DNA of 64,000 nucleotides from Okeania sp. SIO3B5 (GTDB taxonomy: Bacteria; Cyanobacteriota; Cyanobacteriia; Cyanobacteriales; Microcoleaceae): NCBI RefSeq assembly GCF_010692555.1, contig NZ_JAAHHG010000003.1, forward strand, positions 1-64,000, written 5' to 3'. Shown here in pieces: positions 37,025 to 46,026 of the stretch. The notes under the pieces were generated by a model that made no database searches, was not told the origin of the DNA, and saw only the letters and a list, made by a program, of their open reading frames with translations. Within the stretch, counting starts at the first letter, position 1; each line of letters starts with the position of its first letter. Both the position numbers and the translations under genes were made by a program.

Positions 37025-40000
37025 TTAACCTCTCAAACCCGCACAAATAAAACCACTCCAATATATCGGATGGGCGAAAGGATGTTCCTCTGCGCTCTTT
37101 TGCTTTAAGTTTTCAATTGTTCTGCCAATGCGATCGTAAATTTTACCTCGCTTCTCCCGTTCTTTCTGCCACTGTTTATATTCTGGGGAATCTTTGGGGT
37201 AACTGTCGCGCTGCTTTTTTGTTTCTCGAAACCTTTCGTAGGCTTCCTTTAATTTCTCTCTTAGAGCTTTCTCCAATTCCTTTCCATACTTCTCCTCAAG
37301 CTCTTTCCCAGTTAACTGTCGCAATTTCTGTTGAGCAAGTTGCAAGGCTTGGGGACGATTTTTACCTGCTAGGCGTAGTTGATGGTAAAATACTGAAAAT
37401 AAAGAAGTGGCTAGATCGTCCACTGACCAAAGGCTACTAACTGCCCCCCTGGCTCCCGCACATAAAAACCCTGTGTTCAAGGTCATCATGTTATCGCTGA
37501 TGTCTGTGCTTCCAAGGTTGGTTTCGCAACAAGACAGGAATACTTCATCTAAGTCTGGAAAACGGAACGCAGGAGATAATAGCTGCCCCAAGGTTATTCT
37601 GCCATCGGCTAAGATGAGGGCAGATTCGAGGCTGTTGTCGAGGCGAGATTGGGCGTGATGGGTTGATAGTAACCGTTGCACTTGGGGCAAGAGTTTTTTG
37701 TACTCGTTGACAGTACCTTCGCTGCCTTTAAGATATTGGCTGTCGGCAACTTGGTACATTTCGGCAACTTGTCGTCCTTCGTAGCTGGAATAGTATAGGT
37801 CTTGGGTGGTGTTTTCGACGATGCCGTAGGTGGGAGAGTTGGTTGCCAGGGGTGGACGCTGGTGGCAGAAGTCGAGAACTTGACAGCTTGCCTGGGTGCG
37901 GATGAGGAATTTGTCGCCGAAATATTGGTTGTTTGCCAGGGGTAAGACAGCAAAGGGAATTTGATGCAGGTATAAATGGGGGATGAGGATTAGTTCTTGG
38001 ATGCCTTCTAATTTCTCTACTAATTTATCTAATTGCAACCACCGACTGATTTCTGCGAATTTGCCTGGCATCTGTTGATTCCATTCGTTATCTAACCGTT
38101 CTTTTTCCTGTTGCCGTAATTCCCTAAATTTGGTTTTGTCCACGGTGTGAGAGGTTCCATCTTTAAGAATGACGGTCACTTCTGTCTCTTCGAGCTTCCA
38201 GAATTCAATTGCCTCCACCTCGCACCCTAACAACTGAGCGGCGGCAATGAAACCGGGTAAGTAGGATATCTCGGCATAAGATTGTAACCAGTTGTTGCGC
38301 AACCATCTTTGTAGCTCTCTGTAACCTTGCCCTTGACAGGTATGCACATCGACTCCACTCCGTCGTACTATGAAAGCGTGGGTGTGTTCGTTGGTACTGT
38401 AAAAGCTGAGGATGGCGGTGGTGTCGTCTTCTATGAGTTGCTGCAATTTGGAAAATTCCAAAGGGGTAACTTGAATCCCTTCCGCCAAGACTTGGTCGAA
38501 TTTGCGAATGTCACGGTAAACTTCCTGCTTTTCAACTTCTAATTTAGCTATGGCTTCATTTGTTGCTCCCCAGGCAGCACGTTGGTGGGTGGCGGTAGCA
38601 GCATCTATAGTTTCTCGGTTGTTTGGGGATTGCTTGGGGAACCTCAAGCGATCTATTTGCCGTTCCAAAGATTCAAATTGCTGCAACAGTTCCTCTGCTT
38701 CTAGGGGGATTTCTCCTTTGTGGTAAAGGTCTTTACTTGCCATGAGGTCAACTAACTGCCGACTGCGAGAACGTTCGGCGTATGCAAAAGCTTGGGAGTA
38801 TTGCTGGAGGTTGACGAAGCATTGAACGATGTTATCGTAAACTTCAATCGCATCTTTGAGGATTTCTTGACGGCGATCGTCGTTTTTTGACCAACTGCGA
38901 CTGAGTTCCACTGCGGTGATGGCTTGTTTGTAGGTATCAATAGCAGATTGCCAGTTGCCTTCCTTGAAGTGGAGTTCGCCTAAAACACGGGAAGTGTTGA
39001 GACATTGAACAGGATTCGCTTCTGGGGTGTAAACTTCCAGAGCATTTTTGCAGGCAGTAATCGCCATTTCTTGATTTTCTGCCCTATCTCCTTTGATTCT
39101 GTCTTGGTAGACTAAACCAAAATTATTCTGAGTCATTGCCCAGTTCCAAGGGAAACCATCTTTGGTGGAAACTTCTAGGGCATTTTGGAAGGCAGCGATC
39201 GCCAATTCCAGATTTTCGGCCCTGTCTCCTTTGATTCTCTCATAGTAGGCAGTGCCCAAATTATTCTGAGTCATTGCCCAGTTCCAAGGGAAACCATCTT
39301 TGGTGCAAACTTCCAGAGCATTTTGGAGGGCAGCGATCGCCAACTCCAGATTTTCTGCCTTGTCTGCCTTGATTCTCTCTCTGTAAGCATTCCCTAAATT
39401 AATCTTAGTCATTGCCCAGTTCCAAGGAGAAGTTACTTTAGTGTAAACTTCCAGAGCATTTTGGAGGGCAACGATCGCCAACTCCAGATTTTCTGCCTTG
39501 TCTCCTTTGATTCTCTCTATGTAGGCATTGCCCAAATTAATCTGAGTCATTGCCCAGTTCCAAGGGAAAGCATCTTTAGTGGAAACTTCCAGAGCATTTT
39601 GGAGGGCAGCGATGCCTAACTCCATATTTTCTGCCCTGTCTCCTTTGATTCTCTCTCTGTAGGCATTCCCCAAATTAATTTGAGTCATTGCCCAGTGCCA
39701 AGGGGAAGTTACTTTAGTGTAAACTTCCAGAGCATTTTTGCAGGCAGTAATCGCCAATTCCATATTTTCTGCCCTGTCTCCTTGTATTCTCTGGAAATAG
39801 GCATTGCCCAAATTAATCTGAGTCATTGCCCAGTGCCAAGGGGAAGTTACTTTAGTGTAAACTTGTAGGGAATTTTGGGAGGCAGCGATCGCCTTTTCCA
39901 AATTTTCGGCTCTGTCTCCTTGGATTCTCTCAGAGTAGGCTAAACCCAGATTAATCTGAGTCATTGCCCAGTCCCAAGGGAAACCATCTTTGGTGTAAAC

Positions 40001-42775
40001 TTCCAGAGCATTTTTGCAGGCAGTAATCGCCAATTCCAGATTTTCAGCTCTGTCTCCTTGTATTCTCTGCCAGTAAGCATTGCTCAAATTCATCTGAGTC
40101 GTTGCCCAGTCCCAAGGGGAAGCATCTTTGGTGTAAACTTCCAGAGCATTTTGCCAGGCAGCGATCGCCAACTCCAGATTTTCGGCTCTGTCTCCTTTAA
40201 TTCTCTCAGAGTAGGCTAAACCCAAATTTATCTGAGTCCCTGCCCAGTCGTTAGGAAAAGCTTCTTGGGTGCGTACTTCCAGAGCATTTTTGCAAGCAGC
40301 GATCGCCAACTCCAGATTTTCTGCCCTGTCTCCTTTGATTCTGTTAGAGTAGGCTGAACTCAAATTATTCTGAGTATTGGCCCAGTCGATAGGGAAGGCT
40401 TCTTTAGTATGAACTGAAAGAGCATTTTGGTAGGCAACAATGGCTAATTCCAAATTGTCGGCTCTGTCTCCTTTGATTCTGTTAGAGTAGGTTAAACCCA
40501 AATTCATCTGAGTCATTGCCCAGTCACTAGGGAAAGCATCTTGGGTGCGTACTTCCAAAGCATTTTGGTAGGCAGCGATCGCCTTTTCTAGATTTTCTGC
40601 GATGTCTCCTTTAATTCTGTCAGAGTAGGCATTGCCCAAATTATTCTGAGTCATTGCCCAGTCCTTAGGGAAGGCTTCTTTAGTGCGAACTTCTAGGGCA
40701 TTTTGGTGGGCAACAATGGTTAATTCCAAATTTTCAGCCCTGTCTCCTTTGATTCTGTCAGAGTAGGCCGAACCCAAATTAGCCTGAGTATCTGCCCAGT
40801 CTTTGGGGAAGGCTTCTTTAGTGCGAACCTCTAGAGCATTTTTGCAGGCAGCAATAGCCAATTCCAGATTTTCTGCCTTGTCTCCTTTGATTCTGTTTTG
40901 GTAGAAAATAGCCAAATTATTCTGAATCGCTGCCCATTTGTTGGAGAAGCCACCTTTCGTGTAAACTTCTAGGGCGTTTTGGTAGGCAGCAATGGTTAAT
41001 TCCAAATTTCCTGCCCTGTCTCCTTTGATTCTCTCAGAGTAGGCTAAACCCAAATTAGTCTGAGTCGCTGCCCAGTCCTTAGGAAAAGCTTCTTTAGTGC
41101 GTACTTCCAGAGCATTTTTGCAGGCAGCAATAGCCAATTCCAGATTTTCTGCCTTGTCTCCATTGATTCTGTCTTGGTAGAAAATAGCCAAATTATTCTG
41201 AATCGCTGCCCATTTGTTGGGAAAGGCTTCTTTAGTACGAACCTCTAGGGCATTTTTGCAGGTAGCAATAGCCAATTCCAGATTTTCTGCCCTGTTTCCT
41301 TTGATTCTATATCCGTAGGTTAAACCCAAATTATTCTGGGTATCTGCCCATTTGTTGGGAAAAGCTTCTTTTGTGCAAACTTCCAGAGCATTTTGGTAGA
41401 CTGCAATCTCTAACTCTATATTTTCTGCTGCGGCTTTGTCGTCTCCCTCTGCTTTCATTTGTTTGACTAGAGAAAAGTAAGCATTACCTAAATTATTCAG
41501 GCAGAAAAGTTCTCCCTCCAAGTCTTTCAACTCCCTACAGATAGTTAAAGACTGTTGATGAAATTCAACCGCCTGCCCATATTGCCCCAAAGAGTGGTAT
41601 ATCTCACCCAAAAGACCTAGAGAGCTTGCCTCCCCTGGACGATCTTTGAGTTCCCGCTTGATTTCTAGACGCCGTTCCAAGAACTCTATTGCCCGCTCGT
41701 ATTGCTCTAGGGAATTGTACGCCAAACCCAGATCGGTTACGGAATCATCCTCCCCTTTAAGGTCTTTAAGCTCTTTACTGATAGTTAAACGCTGTTGATA
41801 AAATTCTATCGCTTTTTCATGTTGACTCAAAGAACGATAAATGCTGCCCAGTGTCTCCAACGAGTACGACTCCCACTGAAGGTTTTTAATTTCTCTAGCA
41901 CCAACCAATAATTTTTGTTCCCACTCCAAAGACTGCTCATATTGCTCCAAAGACCGATAATTAAGACCTAAATTATAGAAAGAAACACATTCTCCCCACC
42001 GATCTTTAATTTCCTGTCTAATAACCAAGGATTTTTTATGGCAAGCGATCGCCCCTTCGTATTCTTTCAAACTATTACAAACATTACCCAAACCATTAAA
42101 AGCATCAGCCTTCCCTTTAGCATACCCGATCGCCTCAGCAATACTCAAAGCCTCTTGATAATAACCCTTTGCCTCCTCATATTTCCCCAAAGAATTATCC
42201 ACCGCCCCCAAGCCATTAAGCGCATCAACCTCTCCTTGACTATATCCAATTTTCCTAGCAATAGCCAAAGACTCTTGATGCAGAGCGATCGCTCTTTCTT
42301 TCTCCCCCAAACACCGACAACCTTTACCCAAACTATTTAGAGCCTCAACCTCTCCTTGACAGTCTGAAAGTTCTCGATATATGGTTAAACTCAGTTCAGA
42401 AAATTGTACCGCCTCAGAAAACTGACTAATTTCGTATTCGTGCCTCCCAATTTGACTCAAAACATCCGCAGTTTCCTGCCTCACAACCGCCTCTCTCTCA
42501 GAACTTCCCAAAACCTCCCCCACTTGCAGCGCCAGACTTAACAGGGAATTTGCCTTGTCCCAATTTTTCTTATCCCTCAAACTTTCCGCCTCCTGCGCCA
42601 TTACCTCCAATAACTCCGGCGTAGCTAGCTCTTGGTGGCTGTTTAAAACCTCCTGAAATTCTGCCCCACTGGTAGAACCCCTCGGACAATTGAGCAATTC
42701 TATAATCAACATTAAATAAGCTTGTTGCCCTTGAGATGCTTTTTCAGCCTTTGGTTCCCCAAATCCTTTTGCCAT
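37025..42775 (-). CDS. Giant TPR-CHAT protein with 17 near-identical repeats
   Basis: 1916 residues. About 450 residues of ordinary 40-residue TPR units (YHSLGQYGQAVEFHQQSLTI type) are followed by 17 full copies and one partial copy of a 46-residue unit. Its consensus is NALEVYTKDAFPWNWAMTQ then NLGNAYxERIKGDRAENLEL. Then comes a normal TPR and a C-terminal CHAT protease domain. The predicted catalytic dyad is His1706/His1707 (STHHAQ) and Cys1750 (LSCCETNLG), with WSVDDLATSLF after it. CHAT domains are caspase-like proteases usually switched on by their TPR part; some act in phage defence or regulated cell death. No gasdermin-like target is encoded next to it. No signal peptide, so cytoplasmic. 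ATG at 42775 gives MAKGFGEPKAEKASQGQ. Confidence 0.93.
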   Translation of the reverse strand: MAKGFGEPKAEKASQGQQAYLMLIIELLNCPRGSTSGAEFQEVLNSHQELATPELLEVMAQEAESLRDKKNWDKANSLLSLALQVGEVLGSSEREAVVRQETADVLSQIGRHEYEISQFSEAVQFSELSLTIYRELSDCQGEVEALNSLGKGCRCLGEKERAIALHQESLAIARKIGYSQGEVDALNGLGAVDNSLGKYEEAKGYYQEALSIAEAIGYAKGKADAFNGLGNVCNSLKEYEGAIACHKKSLVIRQEIKDRWGECVSFYNLGLNYRSLEQYEQSLEWEQKLLVGAREIKNLQWESYSLETLGSIYRSLSQHEKAIEFYQQRLTISKELKDLKGEDDSVTDLGLAYNSLEQYERAIEFLERRLEIKRELKDRPGEASSLGLLGEIYHSLGQYGQAVEFHQQSLTICRELKDLEGELFCLNNLGNAYFSLVKQMKAEGDDKAAAENIELEIAVYQNALEVCTKEAFPNKWADTQNNLGLTYGYRIKGNRAENLELAIATCKNALEVRTKEAFPNKWAAIQNNLAIFYQDRINGDKAENLELAIAACKNALEVRTKEAFPKDWAATQTNLGLAYSERIKGDRAGNLELTIAAYQNALEVYTKGGFSNKWAAIQNNLAIFYQNRIKGDKAENLELAIAACKNALEVRTKEAFPKDWADTQANLGSAYSDRIKGDRAENLELTIVAHQNALEVRTKEAFPKDWAMTQNNLGNAYSDRIKGDIAENLEKAIAAYQNALEVRTQDAFPSDWAMTQMNLGLTYSNRIKGDRADNLELAIVAYQNALSVHTKEAFPIDWANTQNNLSSAYSNRIKGDRAENLELAIAACKNALEVRTQEAFPNDWAGTQINLGLAYSERIKGDRAENLELAIAAWQNALEVYTKDASPWDWATTQMNLSNAYWQRIQGDRAENLELAITACKNALEVYTKDGFPWDWAMTQINLGLAYSERIQGDRAENLEKAIAASQNSLQVYTKVTSPWHWAMTQINLGNAYFQRIQGDRAENMELAITACKNALEVYTKVTSPWHWAMTQINLGNAYRERIKGDRAENMELGIAALQNALEVSTKDAFPWNWAMTQINLGNAYIERIKGDKAENLELAIVALQNALEVYTKVTSPWNWAMTKINLGNAYRERIKADKAENLELAIAALQNALEVCTKDGFPWNWAMTQNNLGTAYYERIKGDRAENLELAIAAFQNALEVSTKDGFPWNWAMTQNNFGLVYQDRIKGDRAENQEMAITACKNALEVYTPEANPVQCLNTSRVLGELHFKEGNWQSAIDTYKQAITAVELSRSWSKNDDRRQEILKDAIEVYDNIVQCFVNLQQYSQAFAYAERSRSRQLVDLMASKDLYHKGEIPLEAEELLQQFESLERQIDRLRFPKQSPNNRETIDAATATHQRAAWGATNEAIAKLEVEKQEVYRDIRKFDQVLAEGIQVTPLEFSKLQQLIEDDTTAILSFYSTNEHTHAFIVRRSGVDVHTCQGQGYRELQRWLRNNWLQSYAEISYLPGFIAAAQLLGCEVEAIEFWKLEETEVTVILKDGTSHTVDKTKFRELRQQEKERLDNEWNQQMPGKFAEISRWLQLDKLVEKLEGIQELILIPHLYLHQIPFAVLPLANNQYFGDKFLIRTQASCQVLDFCHQRPPLATNSPTYGIVENTTQDLYYSSYEGRQVAEMYQVADSQYLKGSEGTVNEYKKLLPQVQRLLSTHHAQSRLDNSLESALILADGRITLGQLLSPAFRFPDLDEVFLSCCETNLGSTDISDNMMTLNTGFLCAGARGAVSSLWSVDDLATSLFSVFYHQLRLAGKNRPQALQLAQQKLRQLTGKELEEKYGKELEKALREKLKEAYERFRETKKQRDSYPKDSPEYKQWQKEREKRGKIYDRIGRTIENLKQKSAEEHPFAHPIYWSGFICAGLRG
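39000..41410. repeat. 138-bp tandem repeat inside the TPR-CHAT gene
   Basis: The 46-residue units are conserved in DNA as well: TGTCTCCTTTGATTCT and CTGAGTCATTGCCCAGT recur every 138 bp over about 2.4 kb. Such similarity implies recent expansion or gene conversion within the array. It is prone to copy-number change and assembly error. Confidence 0.9.
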
Positions 42776-42908
42776 AATTTTTGATGAATTTATAGTTGAA
42801 TAAAATAGTAATTTTTAAGCATTTTGATGACTTCACGTCATAACCAAAACCCTATAAGGTAAAGGGCGAATAGCCATTCGCCCCCTACAAATGGTGTATG
42901 ACTTAATA

Positions 42909-43694
42909 TTATTCGTCGGGATCAATACCCAGTTCTCGCAAACGTTGAGCCAAGCGTTCCGCCCGTTCTCGTTCTTGTTGAACTTGTGATTGAGCCTCTT
43001 GGACTTGTGATTGAGCCTCTTGAACTTGTGATTGAGCCTCTTGGACTTGCGATTGAGCCTCTTGGACTTGCGATTGAGCCTCTTGAACTAGCAATTGTTC
43101 TTCTATCGCTGCTTCCTGGGGAGTCGGAACTCGTTGACCGTTAGCAGTGAAGTAACGCAATTGACCTCCATCTACTCCTAAGTATAATTCTAATTCTTCA
43201 CTCCAACGCCAACCTTGGTTATTCGGTTGAATTTCTTGATAGCGATTTTTGTCTAAACGAAATCCCATAAATTCCATAGTTTCGGGGTCAAACCAAAAAT
43301 ATTCTGGGGTGCGGAAGTTATCTTGATATAAATTTTTTTTCAAGTTGCGATCTACTCTAGCAGTAGAGTCAGATAATAACTCGATAATTAAGTTGGGATA
43401 TTTACCGTTTTCCTCCCAAACTACCCAGGACTTCCGAGGTCGCTTTTCAGTTTGTTTAACCAAGAAAAAGTCAGGACCACGAAAATCCTTAGTTTTTAGG
43501 TACTGGCGACTATAAAAAATAGTCAAATTAGCACCAATAAAATAATCATTTCGATCGCGCCATAACCATTCCAGACAAGAAACTAGCAACATCAGTTGCA
43601 TATAATGTTGAGAACTTTCCATTTCGGGTTCGTCGCTTTCTAATTGAGTGGCATCCGGCATTATTGCCTCTAATTGTTGGGCAGTTAAAACCAT
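42909..43694 (-). CDS. Uma2-family putative nuclease with a coiled-coil tail
   Basis: 261 residues. Residues 1-200 are the Uma2 (DUF820) restriction-endonuclease-like domain, with the predicted active-site pieces GPDFFLV and PNLIIELLSDSTARVDRN, then a Lys-Tyr helix and EYFWFDP. The C-terminal 60 residues are a heptad-like array (VQEAQSQ, five or six copies) followed by ERERAERLAQRLRELG, a long coiled coil that probably drives oligomerisation. Uma2 genes are abundant in cyanobacteria and their role is unknown. It lies 133 bp upstream of the TPR-CHAT gene on the same strand; any functional link is unproven. Confidence 0.9.
   Translation of the reverse strand: MVLTAQQLEAIMPDATQLESDEPEMESSQHYMQLMLLVSCLEWLWRDRNDYFIGANLTIFYSRQYLKTKDFRGPDFFLVKQTEKRPRKSWVVWEENGKYPNLIIELLSDSTARVDRNLKKNLYQDNFRTPEYFWFDPETMEFMGFRLDKNRYQEIQPNNQGWRWSEELELYLGVDGGQLRYFTANGQRVPTPQEAAIEEQLLVQEAQSQVQEAQSQVQEAQSQVQEAQSQVQEAQSQVQQERERAERLAQRLRELGIDPDE
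42970..43093. repeat. 21-bp in-frame tandem repeat in the Uma2 gene
   Basis: Five to six units of TTGAGCCTCTTGGACTTG plus 3 bp encode the heptad VQEAQSQ. As 21 bp keeps the frame, changes in copy number would lengthen or shorten the coiled coil only. Confidence 0.9.
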
Positions 43695-43802
43695 TGAGCT
43701 TCACCTGATAACTAATAGGTATGATTAGAATTATAGCACGATATTATTGTTAGTTTATAGCACAAAAATCCCTCGTTGTTGACTATAGAAAACTAGGTTT
43801 AA

Positions 43803-43943
43803 TATCATGTCCGGATAATTAGTGATGAAAAAACTTATTATGAGTGCTTCAATAGTAAATATTTCTATTTTCCCTACTCCCCTACTCCCCTACTCCCCCG
43901 CTCCCCTACTATCTTAATTATAAGTATTCAACCGGACATGATA
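43803..43943. mobile_element. MITE, TATCATGTCCGG family, 141 bp
   Basis: TATCATGTCCGGATAATTAG to ATTCAACCGGACATGATA, flanked by TAA at 43800-43802 and 43944-43946 (perfect duplication). Core of CCCCTACTCCCC units. Confidence 0.85.
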
Positions 43944-43981
43944 TAACTGCTGTATTTCGGATTCCTTGTTTAGAGAGTTTT

Positions 43982-44119
43982 TTAGCAAACTGTTCTCCAA
44001 AATGAGTTTTCTGAGACTGATGATATAGATTCGAGCAAACTGCGTATTTCCTGAAAATAAGCTTCAATCAACTAGCTTAACTCCTTGGATTTTTGTTTTT
44101 TTATCAAACAAAGGAGCGA
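43982..44119 (-). pseudogene. Relic of a second TumA-TumE-type toxin-antitoxin pair
   Basis: On the minus strand the last 15 codons of an antitoxin (LFDKKTKIQGVKLVD, stop at about 44066) overlap the first 29 codons of a toxin (LIEAYFQEIRSLLES, from a TTG at 44071 to a stop at 43982). Both match, with few changes, the junction of the intact pair at 44984-45319 / 44611-44991 (LDKKTKIQGVELVD and MIEAYFEEIHNLLES). It is therefore a truncated duplicate of that pair, with the body of both genes lost. Confidence 0.8.
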
Positions 44120-44128
44120 TCGCCCCCA

Positions 44129-44434
44129 TTACTCTTGCCAGTTTTGCCCTGCCCTGGCAAAAATCTCATCAATAGTTTGTTCCCGATAAACTCTCTCAGG
44201 ACTTACGCAAAGACACTGTGTATAGATTCCAGTAACTATTGGACAATAGTTATGAGTACTATATATAGCGTATCTGCGTAAGTCCTATCTCTTAGAAACA
44301 TCTACATAATCAGTTTGTTCTCGATGCAGCAAGCTCAAAAACCTTAAAGCTCCAGCAACTCCAAGAGACTCGTACAAAGCCTCCATACCTTTAACTCTAA
44401 TTTCCGTATCATCCATTACCCGAACATTTTTCAT
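44129..44434 (-). pseudogene. Small conserved gene split by a MITE
   Basis: The minus-strand ATG at 44434 gives MKNVRVMDDTEIRVKGMEAL then GVAGALRFLSLLHREQTDYV and stops at once inside the MITE at 44198-44286. Beyond the MITE the frame resumes as RVYREQTIDEIFARAGQNWQE and a stop at 44129. Joined, this is a complete protein of about 70 residues with the pattern of a small conserved family: a RFLSLLH helix, then a DYV..S segment, then IDEIF.RA..NW. It sits just upstream of the TumAE relic on the same strand, so an antitoxin-like role is possible. I cannot name the family. Confidence 0.75.
44198..44286. mobile_element. 89-bp MITE with IS701-like termini
   Basis: AGGACTTACGCAAAGACACT at the left and GCGTATCTGCGTAAGTCCT at the right, the same ends as the 1.36-kb element at 2988-4347. 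It lies inside the small gene described at 44129-44434, whose halves are otherwise intact. It was probably moved by an IS701-type transposase supplied from elsewhere. Confidence 0.85.
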
Positions 44435-44610
44435 TAATTTGCCTCTTTTGTAATATAATTTATGGGATTTAAAACCTCTATTGTTAGGTTCAAATTTTGC
44501 CCTTTTTTTCTACATCTTGAGTATTTACTGCCAAGCAGTCAGTAAAATCAGTATCTAACAAACCATCAACTATTATTATTGAAGTAAGTCCTGAGTTAAA
44601 CAAGCGATCG
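44435..44610. other. Short intergenic stretch
   Basis: No gene visible. Near 44525-44560 the minus strand keeps a piece like LDTDFTDCLAVNTQD, possibly the remains of another coding region, too short to assign. Confidence 0.3.
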
Positions 44611-44991
44611 CTACTCCAAAATTTCCTCAATTTCTTGCAAAACCTCCGCTAAAGTAGGAGTGTTTGAAGAAATAATATTATCCTCACTTCCTTCATGCTT
44701 GTGATGGGGAAAAGTGGATAAATTTAACTCCTGATGATGTTCGGCATCGTCATAACGAAAAATCAGGTTATTCCTGGCATCCATATAATGATAGGAGTAC
44801 ATTTTGCGCTCTCTTATGGTTTGAACGCTAATAAACTCGCGAACATGAAGAATCGAATCGTTGACAAAATAAATATTGCCTCGAATAAACCCTTCGTCGA
44901 TATCTCGTTTCTGGAAGTTAATGTTAAAACTCTTTACAATAATTAGGGATTCGAGCAAATTGTGTATTTCCTCAAAATAAGCTTCAATCAA
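44611..44991 (-). CDS. TumE-family toxin
   Basis: 126 residues. Starts with TTG at 44991, which overlaps the stop of the antitoxin gene by 8 bp. Family hallmarks: the start MIEAYFEEI, GFIRGNIYFVNDSILHVREF, KMYSYHYMDARNNLIFRYDD, then AEHHQELNLSTFPHHKHEG and a helical C-terminus TLAEVLQEIEEIL. The HH...FPHHKH histidines are characteristic of this (DUF6516/TumE) group, whose members are toxins of type II systems and probably ribonucleases; the exact target is not known. Intact by length and motifs. Confidence 0.85.
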   Translation of the reverse strand: MIEAYFEEIHNLLESLIIVKSFNINFQKRDIDEGFIRGNIYFVNDSILHVREFISVQTIRERKMYSYHYMDARNNLIFRYDDAEHHQELNLSTFPHHKHEGSEDNIISSNTPTLAEVLQEIEEILE

Positions 44992-45319
44992 CTAGCTCAA
45001 CTCCTTGGATCTTTGTTTTTTTATCAAGCAAATGTGCCAACATCCTTGATTCCCCAATCCACTCATCAAAATCTCCAGAATGAGGTAGCTCATTATTATT
45101 AAATTTATGCAAAAATTCTGCAGTCGATAGCTGATATTTAGTCTCAAATTCATCTAGTCGCCGTTCGGTGATTTTAATCCCGTTATCTGTAGATTGTAAC
45201 GCAGCCATTAAGGCGCTTTTAATAATAGATTTGACAGCCTCTGGATGTTTACTCTTTAGTTTAATTTCTACAATTTTATCTGGTAACGATGCCAGATTAT
45301 TATTGTTAGTTTCTAGCAC
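44984..45319 (-). CDS. Antitoxin of the TumE pair (TumA position)
   Basis: 111 residues with no recognised DNA-binding motif. A short strand (KIVEIKLKSKH) is followed by a helix AVKSIIKSALMAALQSTDNG, then a second half LDEFETKYQLSTAEFLHKFNN and DEWIGESRMLAHLLDKK. Its stop overlaps the TTG start of the TumE-like toxin, so both come from one transcript, antitoxin first. That position and co-translation are the reasons for calling it the antitoxin. A 15-codon duplicate of its 3' end lies near 44075-44119. Confidence 0.75.
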   Translation of the reverse strand: MLETNNNNLASLPDKIVEIKLKSKHPEAVKSIIKSALMAALQSTDNGIKITERRLDEFETKYQLSTAEFLHKFNNNELPHSGDFDEWIGESRMLAHLLDKKTKIQGVELVD

Positions 45320-45447
45320 AAGATTGACCTCCGAGTTTTTTCAAAAATTAGCTTATTGTTGACTATGGAAAACTAGATTTAACTGCTCTATTTTAGATTG
45401 CTTTATTGTCGAGTTTGGTAGGAAAGATAGACTCCCCTACTTCTATT

Positions 45448-46026
45448 TTAAAACAAACGCGCCACCGGACAGCTAAAACCAGGCAATATGGGAGAAGCAA
45501 TAGTGTCATTAGGAAATAAAGTAGCAATTAACTCTAACATAGCCCGATCGCCCCGTCGATACACTTCAACTTGTTGGTTTCGCCAGTCCACAATCCAATA
45601 TTCCCGAACTCCTCGTTCTGAATATAGCTTTAATTTCAGTTCGCGATCGCGCCTTTCATTAGTTTTACCTGCTGACAACACTTTTACTGCTAACTCCGGT
45701 GCTGCTGTCAGATGTCCGCTATCGTCAAGAATAGTCGGGAGCCGATCGCGACTAACCCAAACCAAATCTGGTTGCACATTATCGCCATCGCTAAATACAA
45801 TACCCGGAGCAAAAAAAGGCTCACCCAGATTAGTAGAATCAGACCATTTCTCCAAATACCCATAAATTTTACCACAGGTGCGTTGATGATATATATGAGG
45901 CGCTCTAGTTGTCAATAATTCTCCGTCAATAATTTCATAGCGGTTGCCGTTATTTGGCAAGAGTTCTAAATCTGCTGTTGTCCAGTAAATTCTATCCGGG
46001 TAGTTTTGCGTAAGTTTTGTCTTCAT
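45448..46026 (-). CDS. Uma2-family protein with an altered active-site position
   Basis: 192 residues, complete Uma2 domain: YEIIDGELLTTRAPHIYHQ, FFAPGIVFSDGDNVQPDLVW (Pro86-Asp87 form the PD motif), then ELAVKVLSAG, REYWIVDWRNQQVEVY. In typical members, and in the paralogue at 42909-43694 (LIIELLSDS), the segment before LS carries a Glu at the second metal-binding position. Here residue 115 is Lys (AVKVLS). The Asp of the PD motif is retained. The predicted nuclease may therefore be weakened or inactive. Confidence 0.88.
   Translation of the reverse strand: MKTKLTQNYPDRIYWTTADLELLPNNGNRYEIIDGELLTTRAPHIYHQRTCGKIYGYLEKWSDSTNLGEPFFAPGIVFSDGDNVQPDLVWVSRDRLPTILDDSGHLTAAPELAVKVLSAGKTNERRDRELKLKLYSERGVREYWIVDWRNQQVEVYRRGDRAMLELIATLFPNDTIASPILPGFSCPVARLF

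Noticed and set aside
37117-42340. Several open frames antisense to or in other frames of the TPR-CHAT gene
   Set aside because: Repetitive shadows of the 138-bp and TPR repeats.
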